Source of the DNA: Eledone cirrhosa
Lineage: Eukaryota; Mollusca; Cephalopoda; Octopoda; Eledonidae
Assembly: GCA_964016885.1 (NCBI GenBank)
Contig: OZ024759.1
Span: forward strand, 3,015,285-3,079,284
Direction of reading: 5' to 3'
Length of the DNA stretch: 64,000 nucleotides
Of this stretch, positions 52,908 to 61,352 are shown piece by piece (within the stretch, counting starts at the first letter, position 1; every line of letters begins with the position of its first letter). The position numbers and the translations under genes were made by a program. Under the pieces are notes generated by a model. That model made no database searches. It was not told the DNA's origin and saw only the letters and a program-made list of their open reading frames with translations.

Positions 52908-53160
52908 TAATGTGTGTATAAAACCATGAATTACCAACAGTGGACTCAGTCTTCTTTTTTTTTCTTACTGCACCAATAATTATTCTACTATATATATATA
53001 TATAAAACATACTTTTGCTCACAGCTTCATATTTACAAGCAAAAACACACAAACACATCCATCCTCTTAGCTTTGTACGGACATATAATAACACAAACGC
53101 ATACGCGTATAGGCAAACGTCTTTTTTACATTTCAGGTAGACGTGCTCCATTATCCACTT
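52908..53160. other. Right flank of the satellite, no gene seen
   Basis: The last satellite-like bases are at about 52,900. The next 250 bp are AT-rich and low in complexity, with a T run, a short TA repeat near 52,990-53,002 and a CA-rich stretch. A TATAAAA occurs at 52,916. Nothing here supports a gene or a recognised transposon. Confidence 0.5.
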
Positions 53161-53179
53161 TTCTAAAAAGGTATATCAT

Positions 53180-53415
53180 ACACAAAACGCCACCAATAGT
53201 TTTCCAACAGATGGCAACATGAATGGACCTGTTATTTTTCTTCAAAGACATTTTTTCTGATTCCGTTCTGCTTGTCCCTTCAATCTTTCTAAATTATTAT
53301 TCTTTCTTCTGATGAAGGATTAGCACCCGAAATGTTAAGATACTCTTCCTGCTATTTCAAGCATTAAACTAATATATTCCTTCCAATTGTGTTGTTATTT
53401 CTGTTCACCTTTTAC
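53180..53415. mobile_element. Interspersed-repeat fragment with a GATGAAGG...CCGAAA block
   Basis: The segment around 53,305-53,345 contains CTGATGAAGGATTAGCACCC followed by GAAATGTTAAGA. GATGAAGG and CCGAAACGTT blocks of this kind recur near the ends of retroelements in many invertebrates, including Penelope-like elements. I see no coding sequence and cannot assign a family. Placement is by motif only. Confidence 0.4.
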
Positions 53416-53452
53416 ATACATATATATATATGCACACAAACACATATATATC

Positions 53453-54165
53453 ATCATTGTTTAACGTCCATTTTCCACGCTAGCATGGGTTAGGCAGGTT
53501 GTCCCATTTGAGGCAAATTGGGCCAGGTGACCATGTCTTGTTCATATAGAACTGTTTCCCGCTAGGTTTCTACATGCCAACCACAGTGTGGGCTGGGTAC
53601 TTTTTGGTGTGACGCTTTAGCGTGTGCTGATATATTTTGTTTAATGTAAGGGTGGTGTGGGCATGAGTGGGTGGGTGGGGGTATAGTGGTTAGGAGTGCC
53701 TACGAGGTGTATGTTTGGGTCTGTGTGCAAAGGAAGCTGTGTCTTCTGTATTACTGCATAACACCATAGATCTTGATCCTGTGTCATTGTCTTTGAGAGG
53801 TTCAGTTTTGCAAGGTCACCTTTTATCAACTTGTCCCAGGTCTTCCTGGTTCTACTTACTCCAAGACTTCCATCAATTTTGGATGTCCGGCACCTTTTTT
53901 ATACAGCTCTCATCCTCCATACATATCACATGACCATACCAACTCAATCTCCTCTCTAGAATATTGCATCTGATCCTTCTTATACCTAATTTCTCTCTCA
54001 GTTCATTTACACATTGCTGTTTATGTATATTATTATTACACATTCATCGGAGCATGCATGCTTAATTTCTTTCCAGTCTTCACAGGTCCTCTGCACACAG
54101 TGCCCAGGTCTCACTGCCATATAACATTGCTGTTAGTATATGTCTATGTATATATATATTTATCT
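53453..54165 (-). mobile_element. LINE family A, copy 1: 3' end of a decayed non-LTR retrotransposon
   Basis: On the minus strand, 54,085-54,130 encodes a degraded MLYGSETWAL motif, which marks the region after the reverse transcriptase core in many LINEs. It is broken by in-frame stops. Further on come an RLSWYGHV-like motif and the C-terminal tail in the open stretch 53,641-53,829. The 3' untranslated part follows, ending at 53,453-53,500 with the GCTAGCGTGG tail and a short GATGAT repeat. The protein frame shifts several times, so the copy is dead. It is 5'-truncated at about 54,165. The same family occurs at 56,190-57,130 in the same orientation. Confidence 0.75.
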
Positions 54166-54189
54166 TTGTATATATATCTGTGTATACCA

Positions 54190-54480
54190 CGACACCAACA
54201 CTAGGTAGATTGTCATGTCATTGACACAACTGAATGGATGTCCTTCCTCTCGCCAACCACTTTACAGAGTGTACTGGGTGTGTTTATCATGTAGATATCC
54301 AACACTAGGTACCAGAGAGGTTGCCATGTCTATAACACAGCTTAACGGTCCTTCTAACCCTTTGTTTGCCAAGTTTTCTACAGCTCGATGTATACCTTTA
54401 CTTTACAGAGTGTACAGGGTGTATTCTTTAAGTCACCAACAAAAGACACTAGAGAGGTTGTTATGCCCTTGGCAAACACC
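54190..54480 (-). repeat. Two diverged copies of the LINE/SINE 3'-tail repeat
   Basis: Two blocks share CCAACACTAGGTA, a pattern like GAGAGGTTGCCATGTC, and CTTTACAGAGTGTACTGGGTG (54,255-54,275; variant near 54,402-54,424). They resemble the antisense form of the cephalopod LINE/SINE 3' region (a CCTTCCT...GCCAACCAC block). Both lie just downstream of the ATP5F1E polyadenylation signal. They are diverged and have no coding content. Confidence 0.5.
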
Positions 54481-54530
54481 AAAACTAAAATATACTTTCA
54501 ACCAAACACTGGAGACATTTTCAAATGAAT

Positions 54531-54536
54531 TTTATT
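54531..54536 (-). terminator. Polyadenylation signal AATAAA of ATP5F1E
   Basis: TTTATT on the plus strand reads AATAAA on the minus strand, 71 nt downstream of the TGA. The cleavage site is expected 10-30 nt further, near 54,500-54,520, giving a 3' untranslated region of about 90-100 nt. Confidence 0.7.
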
Positions 54537-54606
54537 TATATATTTTAAAACATTCTAAAGTATAGGGGTGCAAAGAGTGTCTGTACTTAGTACGGTTGCT
54601 ATGGTT

Positions 54607-54629
54607 TCAGACTTTCTCTGCTGCAGCTT
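54607..54629 (-). CDS. ATP5F1E: ATP5F1E exon 3 (coding part) and stop
   Basis: Begins after a pyrimidine-rich acceptor ending CTATTTTGCAG (complement of 54,630 upward). The phase fits: the last A of exon 2 plus AA gives Lys, then AAAEKV and TGA at 54,607-54,609. AATAAA follows 71 nt after the stop, consistent with a short 3' untranslated region. Exon 3 rests on splice site, frame, expected length and poly(A) signal rather than on conserved residues, so it is slightly less certain than exons 1 and 2. Confidence 0.8.
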
Positions 54630-55840
54630 CTGCAAAATAGAAAAAAATGGAACAAACATAAACAACAACAAAAAAAGGGGGGGGGGGGGGGATACCCACA
54701 CGCACACAGATGTAAATAGGAATCAAACATGGGATGAGGGACACAAGACGGACACTGGACATTGCTCAACCTCTGGAAATCCTTATAGCTTTGTGCATTT
54801 AACCCTTTACACTTACTCTATATATACTATTATATGTTCACAGTAAAGGCTTTACCTCACATAATACCTACATAACATTTACATTACTCTATATATACTG
54901 TTGTAGTGCACCTGAGCACTGTACACAATAATTTCATTATTATTATTATTATTGTATTTTCACAGTAAAGGCTTTACCTCACATAATATCTCGCATAACA
55001 TTTACATTACTCTATATATATACTATTGTATTTTCACAGTAAAGGCTTTACCTCACATAATATCTCACATAACATTTACATTACTCTATATATACTATTG
55101 TATTTTCACAGTAAAGGCTTTACCTCACATAATATCTGACATAACATTTACATTACTCTATATATACTATTGTATTTTCACAGTAAAGGCTTTACCTCAC
55201 ATAACATTTACATTACTCTATATATACTATTGTATTTTCACAGTAAAGACTTTACCTCACATATCTCACATACCATTTACATTACTCTATATATACTATT
55301 GTATTTTCACAGTAAAGGCTTTACCTCACATAATATTTATATTACTTTATATTTACTATTATATGTTCATGGTAAAGGCTTTATCTGTGAATATATGAAA
55401 TTTTGATATTATTTATAATGAGAACAATACCTTAACATCAGAATGAGTAGCAAGTTATGGCCAGTTTCAACAAAGATGTGAGGGAATACTGGCGGTTTTA
55501 AATGGTAAAGGATTAAGTTGACTGTCCCAGAATAAATATAATCAAGGGTAAATAATTACTTATGTTGTTTAATAGATTTTGAGGAAATCAATACATATGA
55601 AAAATTGGAATTTCTTACTGTATTGATTGAAATGTTCGTAAATCAATTGATTTAATGTAATTTAATCCTGTATATATTGTTTACAAAGGTGAGAGACGTG
55701 TACATAGAGGTAAGAGGTGTGTATATATACAGGTGAGAGATGTGTATATATACAGGTGAGAGATGTGTATATATACAGGTGAGAGATGTGTATATATACA
55801 GGTGAGAGATGTGTATATATACAGGTGAGAGATGTGTATT

Positions 55841-55871
<31 letters not shown>

Positions 55872-58517
55872 ATACCTATGCTGTGTCCATCAACTTATTA
55901 TTATATATATATAGTTTCCCACCTGCTTGTGGTGGGGCCGGTAACATTGTTAGAATTGTGTCTTTGGACAGGTCAACACGGTGTACCCAGTAGTTTCCGT
56001 GGTAGGTCAACAGTGTACCCAGTAGTTTCCGTGGTAGGTCAACAGTGTACCCAGTAGTTTCCGTGGTAGGTCAACAGTGTACCCAGTAGTTTCCATGGTA
56101 GGTCAACAGTGTAAGGTTTCTTCAAACAAGAATCTGCCCAGGTAACAGAGTCTATATATGTGTGTGTGAGCATATAGAACAATGAAAACAAAACGTCCAC
56201 TTTTCCATGCTAGCATGGGTTGGACAGGTCCTCCTCAGCATGGCATATCTCCATTTGTTGTGTTTCTTCATCATCTCTACCAATCTTAGCAATTTGAGGT
56301 CAGCTCTCAGAACCCCTGCTCAAGTCTTTCTTGGTCGTCCTCTACTGCAGCTTCCTTCCACTAGGATTTCCTGGCATTTCTTCACTCATCAGTCATTGTC
56401 CATCACATGTCCATACCAACACAGTCTTCTCTCCTGCACACCACCTTGGATTCCTCTTAAACACAGCTCGTCCAACCTCTTCTTTTCTCTCACATTTACA
56501 TTGCACATCAAATGGAGCATGGTTGCTTCATTTCTCTCCAGTCTATGCAAGTCCTCATCAGTCAGGGCCCATGTTTCACTACCATGCAGCATTGCACACA
56601 GTCTTCCTTCTGTAAGTGAGGAGAAACCTTTTGTCAACAGTGGGAGTTGTTCTCTAAACTTCTTCCATCCTAGTCTTATTCTAGCTATTATATTTTCGGC
56701 ACACCCTCTTCCCATGGGCAGCCCATTTTCAACTCGTCTGAAGATCTATGATGGACAGCAGTGGGCTAAGAGCTGAACCTTGATGAACTCCAACCTGTAT
56801 CTCAAATTCCTCACCAAACTCATTTTCTACTCTCATAAGCCATTCTTCTGCACCTAATTTCCTTAAGGACCACCAGATCGGGGTACTCTGTCAAAGGCCT
56901 TCTCTAGGTCAACAAAAGCTAAATATAGTGGTTTATTTTTAGCTAGGAACTTCTATTGTAGTTGCCTCACTAAAAAAAGTGCATCTGTAGTACTTTTCCC
57001 AGGCATGAAACCAAACTGCATCCCATCTATTTTGACTCTTTCTCTAATTAGCTGTGCTATAATTCTTTCTGTTACTTTCAACCCTCTCATTAAGTGTATC
57101 CCATAGGGCCTTTCTAAACCTATATTTAACTGAGAGGTCCTTTAACTTCCACATGCTCAGTCTCCATATTTTCCTGCATGTCTTGTTCTGTCTTTTGTTT
57201 ATTTTGATGTCAGTAGTACCTAAGTTGTGCTGGGTGGTGCAGTCTTCCCCAGAGAAGGGCCTTAGTATTTATTACAGTCCGTCTGTCTTAATCTGTAACT
57301 CAACACTAACCACTAGGTCACACATTATCAATGAAATAAAATGAAGTAAAAAGAAAATATTAACTTACTGACTGGTTTTCCTCCCTCCCATCGCGTGGCT
57401 TTTACAAACGTCTCCGCCCGTTTCTCAGCTGCAGCTTTCGGTGTTGCTTGGAGACAAGATCTCACAACCTTGGCACAAATTGCAGAAAACTGCACATAGC
57501 TAAAACAACAGAAGAAAGAATGATTGATTTTGAATACTATGATTTTTTTTCAACACGCCGACGCGTATGTCTATATGTGTGTATGTACATATGTATGAGT
57601 ATATAAATATAAACGTGCAAACACAGGCACACTCAGACATACATTCACACACACGTAGCATAACAAATGGAACACCAGCCATTAGTTAGTATATTTAAAA
57701 TTTCATACACTTAACAGTTATGGCCATCACTATATAGTGGGGATATGTTTCAAAACTGGCCTCTCATTCGTAATTTTGTCCTGGCGCCCGATGAAAGGCC
57801 AATTTTGAAACACCTCCATTATACAGTGGTGGCCATAACTGGACTCAGAAACCTAAAGTCACACATGTTAAGTATATGAAATTTAAAATATACTAAATAA
57901 GCTCTCTTGCAACAGATTGAGCATTTATCTATGGATATTGCTTGACCTTTTATCTACGGATATTCTGCATACACACACATATATATACTAGCTGAGGTAC
58001 CCGGCTTTGCCCGGGAGAACAGAGAAAACGACTGTATTGGATGTGTTGTCTGGTATGAGGTGAGAGAGAGAGACATAAAAAAAAACAATCAAAACTTCCT
58101 TATTAGGCTGGGGGAGTAAACTGCTGATTAAATGGTAGCATTGGCCTTGGATTTTAAATGTAAAATAACCATAGTCAGTATGATCTTTTTCAGCTCCAAA
58201 GGACGTCATCTGAAACACAGCAATATACTACATAACATTGTTTCTGAAGTGTTTAGCTTCGTTAGTACGGACTGTAAGTAGTATATGGATAAAAGCCGGA
58301 GGGGAGATTAATTTAAAATAGTATCAATTTTTCTTTGTTCTGTAAAATCAAAGACTGTAAAACTACTTTATAAAAGCTAACGCAATATTGTTAAACCTTC
58401 CTATAGATCAAAGGATCTAGTTTAAACCGCTTCTAGCCTTTTCTGGGACTTCTCTCTCTCTGAATATCTAACACTTTAATTGTATCTCTCTTTCTGCCTC
58501 TCTCATTCTTTCTTTAG

Positions 58518-58551
<34 letters not shown>

Positions 58552-61085
58552 TTTTCATGTGATTCAACCAACCCACCAATAAACATCTTTCTTTTATATA
58601 TATATCCCCATCATCATTGACCATCTTCCACGTTAGTATATAATAATCACCAGCTAAGTATCACACCCTGGACCTACCCCACATCTCTTGACCAACAAGC
58701 TTGGAAAAATAAACACTCTCCCACAATGTTACTGAAGTAGCTAATATCTCCCAGTCCACCCTATAAGGTGGTCATGACAAAAACCTTTATTCCATCTTTG
58801 GTGTCATGACAAAAGTACACACAGCAAGATGGTCATGCTGGGGACATGACAAATAAGCACCTAGTCAACTCTGTAAAGGTGGTCATGTTCGTGATATGAC
58901 ATGAAGCACCCAGCCCACCCTGTGGAGTGGGCATGTTGGTGAGAGAAGGTTCTCGGTTCAGCGTGGAGTGGGTGGGTTGGTGTCATGACAGTCTACCCTG
59001 TAGTGTGGCTGTATTAGCAACAGGAGAAAAAGTGACAGTGTTGATACCAAGCACTCAGCCCACGTAGTAAAGTGGTCATGGTGTCACAATAAAAAGCACC
59101 CAGCCCACACTGTAAATGAGGTTGGCATTAGGAAGGGCATCCAGCCAAAGAAACCAAGCCAGAAACAGTTCTGTATGGACAGACACTGTCATCTAATCTG
59201 ACTTCTCTCATAATGGGACAACTCTTCCAACCCATACTGGCGTGGAACATAACTCTCAGGTCCCAAATAACTGCCCCCCCCCCCCCCCTCCTCACCCAGT
59301 AATTTTTCCACCACCCCTGCTAATGTTTATCCAGCGAAATTTTATTTTAAGCCGTAGCATTCCTGCGATAATTTTCTTTAGACATTAAAAAACATTATAC
59401 ATGACAAAAAAATATATAGAATGTTATGTAAACTAAACAAATAATTCTGGTTTTTAAAAAAAATCAACGGAGACAACCTATAAAAATTACAGATTTTCCA
59501 AACACTCTGCTTACCCTCCTTCCACTATTATTTGAGTACTTGCAGCACCAGAACCTAACCCCCCTCCATTATTGGGCACCCGAGAGTACTTGCAGCACCA
59601 GAACCTAACTCCCTCCATTATTGGGGACCCGATAGTACTTGCAGCACCAGAACCTAACTCCCTCCATTATTGGGCACCCGAGAGTACCTGCAGCACCAGA
59701 ACCTAACCCCCCTCCATTATTGGGCACCCGAGAGTACTTGCAGCACCAGAACCTAACCCCCCTCCATTATTGGGGACCCGAGAGTACTTGCAGCACCAGA
59801 ACCTAACCTCCCTCCATTATTGGGCACCCGAGAGTACTTGCAGCACCAGAACCTAACCTCCCTCCATTATTGGGCACCCGAGAGTACTTGCAGCACCAGA
59901 ACCTAACCCCCCTCCATTATTGGGGACCCGAGAGTACTTGCAGCACCAGAACCTAACCTCCCTCCATTATTGGGCACCCGAGAGTACTTGCAGCACCAGA
60001 ACCTAACCTCCCTCCATTATTGGGCACCCGAGAGTACTTGCAGCACCAGAACCTAACCCCCCTCCATTATTGGGGACCCGATAGTACTTGCAGCACCAGA
60101 ACCTAACCCCCCTCCATTATTGGGGACCCGAGAGTACTTGCAGCACCAGAACCTAAACCATTTTTCTTGTGTCGGACTTCCGTCGTTTTTGACGATAAGT
60201 GTTCCAGTTATTCAAACGGAAGAACCAGCTCATGAAATTAACGTGCAAGTGGCTGAGCATTCCACAGACACATGCACCCATAACAAACATTCAGCGCAAT
60301 ACAATGTTTGACGATAACAGGTACAACTCATTTTTTGCCAGCTGAGTGCAGTGGAACGTAAAATAAAGTATCTTGCTCAAGGACACAATGCGCCTCCTGG
60401 AATCGAACTGGCGACCTTAGTGAGCTGGAAGTTAAAATAAGAAACTGAGGTGGACTTTAATAAGTTCTAGTTTCGTCTTCAAATGAAATCAATGTCCTTG
60501 AGAAAGGTAAGTTTTTTTACACCAGTCACGTGTTAGAGGTGAAATTGTCCCCCTCCCCCCGAGTTTTTTTTTTTTTTTGTTTTAAACGAATTTGACCTTT
60601 AAAACTGTCGAAAATTATTATAAGTTTAATTCACAAGACATCAGAAACCACAAGTAAAAAATAAATTTCACCTGAACATGAGGTAGGTGTAATTATAAAA
60701 CCAGAGGAGACAAACGAAAGATGTTATCCTTGAAGATATTTTCTGGTGAAAACAACGTATAAGTAAACCAACTATTTATTTTAACACTGATATATTTAAA
60801 AATACGTTAATTATTTAACCCATTACTTAACTATTAATAATAATAGTTACATGTAAGGAAACGCCAATGTCAGCATGTGACAAGAACTGTTTCACAACTA
60901 AATATGACCTCTAGCTCAGAAACCTGGCAAATTAAGGGCTTTATATATTAAATAATTGACAGAAGGGACATATCAAAGGGTAGAATATATTCCTATTAAA
61001 CCAGATGAGGGAGAGAGACGGGTTTTCTTTTTTTTAAATCTTACATAACATTGTTAATGCTTTTTACAATAGACTTGTCTCTCTA

Positions 61086-61154
<69 letters not shown>

Positions 61155-61352
61155 GACGGTCGTGACAAAGAGTACTCAATACAATGGAAAATATTAATTT
61201 ATATTAAGGTCAAAATGTCCTACCTCGATATTAACAAACATTATATATGTATATGTGTCTGTTATATAGATTTTAAGGGTTGTATATTAAGTATAAACAA
61301 TAATAAATGAAATAACTTACTTTAATCCAGCCTGACGCCAAAATGTTGACAT
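54607..61352 (-). CDS. ATP5F1E: Mitochondrial ATP synthase F1 epsilon subunit, three coding exons
   Basis: Coding sequence is the complement of the join 54607..54629, 57369..57499, 61321..61352 (186 nt, 61 residues plus TGA). The product is the small epsilon subunit of the central stalk (gamma-delta-epsilon) of mitochondrial F1Fo ATP synthase, at the matrix face of the inner membrane. The protein starts MSTFWRQAGLN, matching the family start (a WRQAGL motif), continues YVQFSAICAKVVR, the conserved helix region, and has RWEGGKPV like the insect C-terminal WANGKP. Length 61 equals that of Drosophila stunted as I remember it. As in the family, there is no cleavable presequence. Start choice: first ATG, with A at -3 and no upstream in-frame alternative needed. 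Introns of 3,821 and 2,739 bp rule out a retrocopy. It was found from splice structure, since each exon is too short to show as a long open frame. Confidence 0.94.
54677..54691 (+). repeat. Homopolymer run of 15 G
   Basis: G15 flanked by an A-rich stretch, in intron 2 of ATP5F1E about 46 nt upstream of the exon 3 acceptor (a C15 run in the pre-mRNA). Its length in the assembly may be unreliable. Confidence 0.95.
54838..55390. repeat. 72-bp minisatellite, about 8 copies, in ATP5F1E intron 2
   Basis: Units begin with CACAGTAAAGGCTTTACCTC at about 54,839, 54,961, 55,035, 55,107, 55,179, 55,239, 55,308 and 55,368. Spacing is 72-74 bp apart from two shorter units (60 and 69 bp) and the first, which is lengthened by an inserted LINE tail. 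Since 72 is a multiple of three, it produces a false open frame on the plus strand (54,952-55,398) with a 24-residue period. Confidence 0.92.
54902..54955 (+). mobile_element. LINE family C tail, extreme 5' truncation
   Basis: TTGTAGTGCACCTGAGCAC followed by TGTACACAATAATTTCATT and an ATT microsatellite interrupts the 72-bp minisatellite between TATATACTG and TATTTTCAC. The same start, TTGTAGTGCACCTGAGCAC, ends the LINE at 63,840. It looks like an insertion that copied only the last 50 or so bases of the element. Confidence 0.7.
55391..55680. other. AT-rich intronic sequence, nothing recognised
   Basis: Part of ATP5F1E intron 2 between two minisatellites. No repeat, exon or motif was identified. 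Confidence 0.5.
55686..55868. repeat. 23-bp minisatellite followed by (TA)n
   Basis: About seven units of 23 bp containing GGTGAGAGATGTGTATATAT. CAGGTGAGAG starts are at 55,753, 55,776 and 55,799. The first units are diverged. A TA run follows at 55,844-55,868. Located in ATP5F1E intron 2. Confidence 0.9.
55970..56113. repeat. 32-bp minisatellite, about 4.4 copies
   Basis: Units contain GTGTACCCAGTAGTTTCC and GTGGTAGGTCAACA. GTGTACCC occurs at 55,981, 56,013, 56,045 and 56,077. Copies are almost identical, with one CGG-containing variant at the left end. Located in ATP5F1E intron 2. Confidence 0.92.
56190..57130 (-). mobile_element. LINE family A, copy 2: decayed reverse transcriptase fragment
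   Basis: Minus-strand translation in shifting frames gives, in order: QFGFMPG (about 56,997-57,025), VDLEKAFDRVPR (56,882-56,922; palm motif A with its aspartate), VGVHQGSALSPL (about 56,765-56,800), then MLHGSETWAL and RLCWYGHV in the open stretch 56,389-56,715. These are non-LTR reverse transcriptase and post-RT motifs. The YADD catalytic box expected between HQGS and GSETW is absent, with a deletion junction near 56,712. Stops and frameshifts are present, so the copy is dead. The 3' end keeps the GCTAGCATGG tail at 56,190-56,225 but has lost most of the 3' untranslated region. It lies in ATP5F1E intron 2 in the sense orientation. Confidence 0.82.
57131..57362. other. Intron 2 sequence next to exon 2, possible SINE head remnant
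   Basis: Contains AACACTAACCACTAGGTCAC near 57,301-57,320. Its complement resembles the A box of a tRNA-derived SINE (TGACCTAGTGGTTAG). Otherwise nothing was recognised. Two minus-strand AATAAA matches (57,198 and 57,267) lie here but follow no convincing terminal exon. Confidence 0.35.
57369..57499 (-). CDS. ATP5F1E: ATP5F1E exon 2
   Basis: Length 131 nt, from phase 2 to phase 1. The acceptor is a strong pyrimidine tract ending TTGTTTTAG (complement of 57,500 upward). The donor is GTCA then GTAAGT (complement of 57,363-57,368). The first base C completes codon AAC (Asn 11). The exon carries the conserved YVQFSAICAKVVR segment and ends GGKPV plus one base of the next codon. Reading straight through the donor would give about 13 unrelated residues before a stop, so splicing to exon 3 is preferred. 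Confidence 0.95.
57686..57896. repeat. Imperfect inverted repeat (hairpin or MITE-like), intron 1
   Basis: The inner arms are 57,715-57,762 and 57,796-57,841 (CAGTTATGGCCATCACTATA against its complement TATACAGTGGTGGCCATAAC). The outer arms are 57,686-57,714 and 57,868-57,896 (TTAGTATATTTAAAATTTCA against its complement). The right side carries about 26 extra bases between inner and outer arms. Arm identity is roughly 85-90% by eye. It could be a small DNA transposon derivative, but no clear target-site duplication was found. Confidence 0.8.
57990..58030 (+). mobile_element. Retroelement-terminus motif with CCCGG hairpin
   Basis: ACTAGCTGAGGTACCCGGCT followed by TTGCCCGGGAG. CCCGG and CCGGG can pair around a 6-nt loop. 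Similar 'AGCTG...ACCCGGC...GCCCGGG' ends occur in many animal genomes at the edges of interspersed repeats. The family was not identified, and the rest of the element to about 58,300 is not recognisable. Confidence 0.4.
58031..58510. other. Intron 1 sequence, nothing recognised
   Basis: AT-rich unique-looking sequence within ATP5F1E intron 1. No exon-like or transposon-like motif was identified. Confidence 0.5.
58519..58549 (+). repeat. (TG)n microsatellite
   Basis: About 15 TG dinucleotides, in ATP5F1E intron 1. Confidence 0.97.
58605..59262. mobile_element. Composite of LINE/SINE 3'-tail repeats
   Basis: The right part (about 59,090-59,262, plus orientation) runs AAGCACCCAGCCCACACTGT, then GGTTGGCATTAGGAAGGGCA, then ACAGAACTG-like and CCAACCCATACTGGCGTGG tail blocks. 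It matches in reverse the LINE 3' region at 53,455-53,625. The middle (58,740-59,090) is a degenerate tandem series of 50-70 bp units with CAGCCCACCCTGT and GTGGTCATG, built from the same sequence. The left edge (58,605-58,640) has an opposite-orientation tail (CATCATTGACCATCTTCCAC). Non-coding, inside ATP5F1E intron 1. Confidence 0.65.
59274..59288 (+). repeat. Homopolymer run of 15 C
   Basis: C15 directly after the LINE/SINE-like block, in intron 1. The length may be unreliable in an assembly. Confidence 0.95.
59535..60156. repeat. 50-bp minisatellite, about 13 copies, with trimer pattern
   Basis: Units of 49-51 bp contain AGTACTTGCAGCACCAGAAC, then CTAACC and TCCATTATTGGGCACCCGAG. Unit type A has CCCCCC with TTGGGGACC; type B has CCTCCC with TTGGGCACC. 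From about 59,734 the order is A B B A B B A A, so a 150-bp trimer has started to form. It lies in ATP5F1E intron 1. Confidence 0.93.
60335..60428 (-). mobile_element. tRNA-derived SINE fragment
   Basis: On the minus strand the piece has a B-box-like GGTCGCCAGTTCGATTCC, followed by CTTGAGCAAGATACTTTATT (complement of 60,365-60,384). The same order is seen in the better preserved SINE at 62,684-63,018 (GTTGTGAGTTCAATTCTC, then TTGAGCAAGACACTTTATTT). Head and tail are lost. Confidence 0.65.
60430..61070. other. Intron 1 sequence near exon 1, nothing recognised
   Basis: AT-rich, with a T15-like run near 60,567-60,582. No exon, repeat family or regulatory element could be supported. Confidence 0.5.
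61078..61147. repeat. (CT)n(TA)n microsatellite
   Basis: A CT run (about 61,078-61,100) passes into about 24 TA dinucleotides up to 61,147. In ATP5F1E intron 1, roughly 170 bp from exon 1. Confidence 0.96.
61321..61352 (-). CDS. ATP5F1E: ATP5F1E exon 1 (coding part)
   Basis: Encodes the first ten residues and two bases of codon 11 (AA). The donor is AAA then GTAAGT (complement of ACTTAC at 61,315-61,320). The initiation context is CACAATG with A at -3. The upstream transcribed sequence is pyrimidine-rich (CTCTTTTCTCTCC), as is common in transcripts for respiratory-chain proteins. Confidence 0.93.

Noticed and set aside
52916..52922. TATAAAA box at the array edge
   Set aside because: It is an isolated match in AT-rich DNA with no downstream coding sequence, exon or transcript evidence.
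52744..53151. Minus-strand open frame of 135 residues crossing the array border
   Set aside because: It is half satellite decapeptides and half low-complexity translation, with no recognisable motif.
54952..55398. Open frame of 148 residues with YIYYCIFTVKALPH-type repeats
   Set aside because: It follows exactly the 72-bp minisatellite (24 residues per unit) and includes the inserted LINE tail. It is antisense to ATP5F1E intron 2.
56207..56776. Plus-strand open frame of 189 residues
   Set aside because: It is the antisense shadow of the decayed LINE reverse transcriptase on the minus strand.
57320..57368. Alternative end of ATP5F1E by reading through the exon 2 donor to a stop near 57,330
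   Set aside because: GTAAGT is a strong donor, the read-through residues are unlike the family, and exon 3 gives the expected length with a nearby poly(A) signal. An intron-retained form cannot be excluded.
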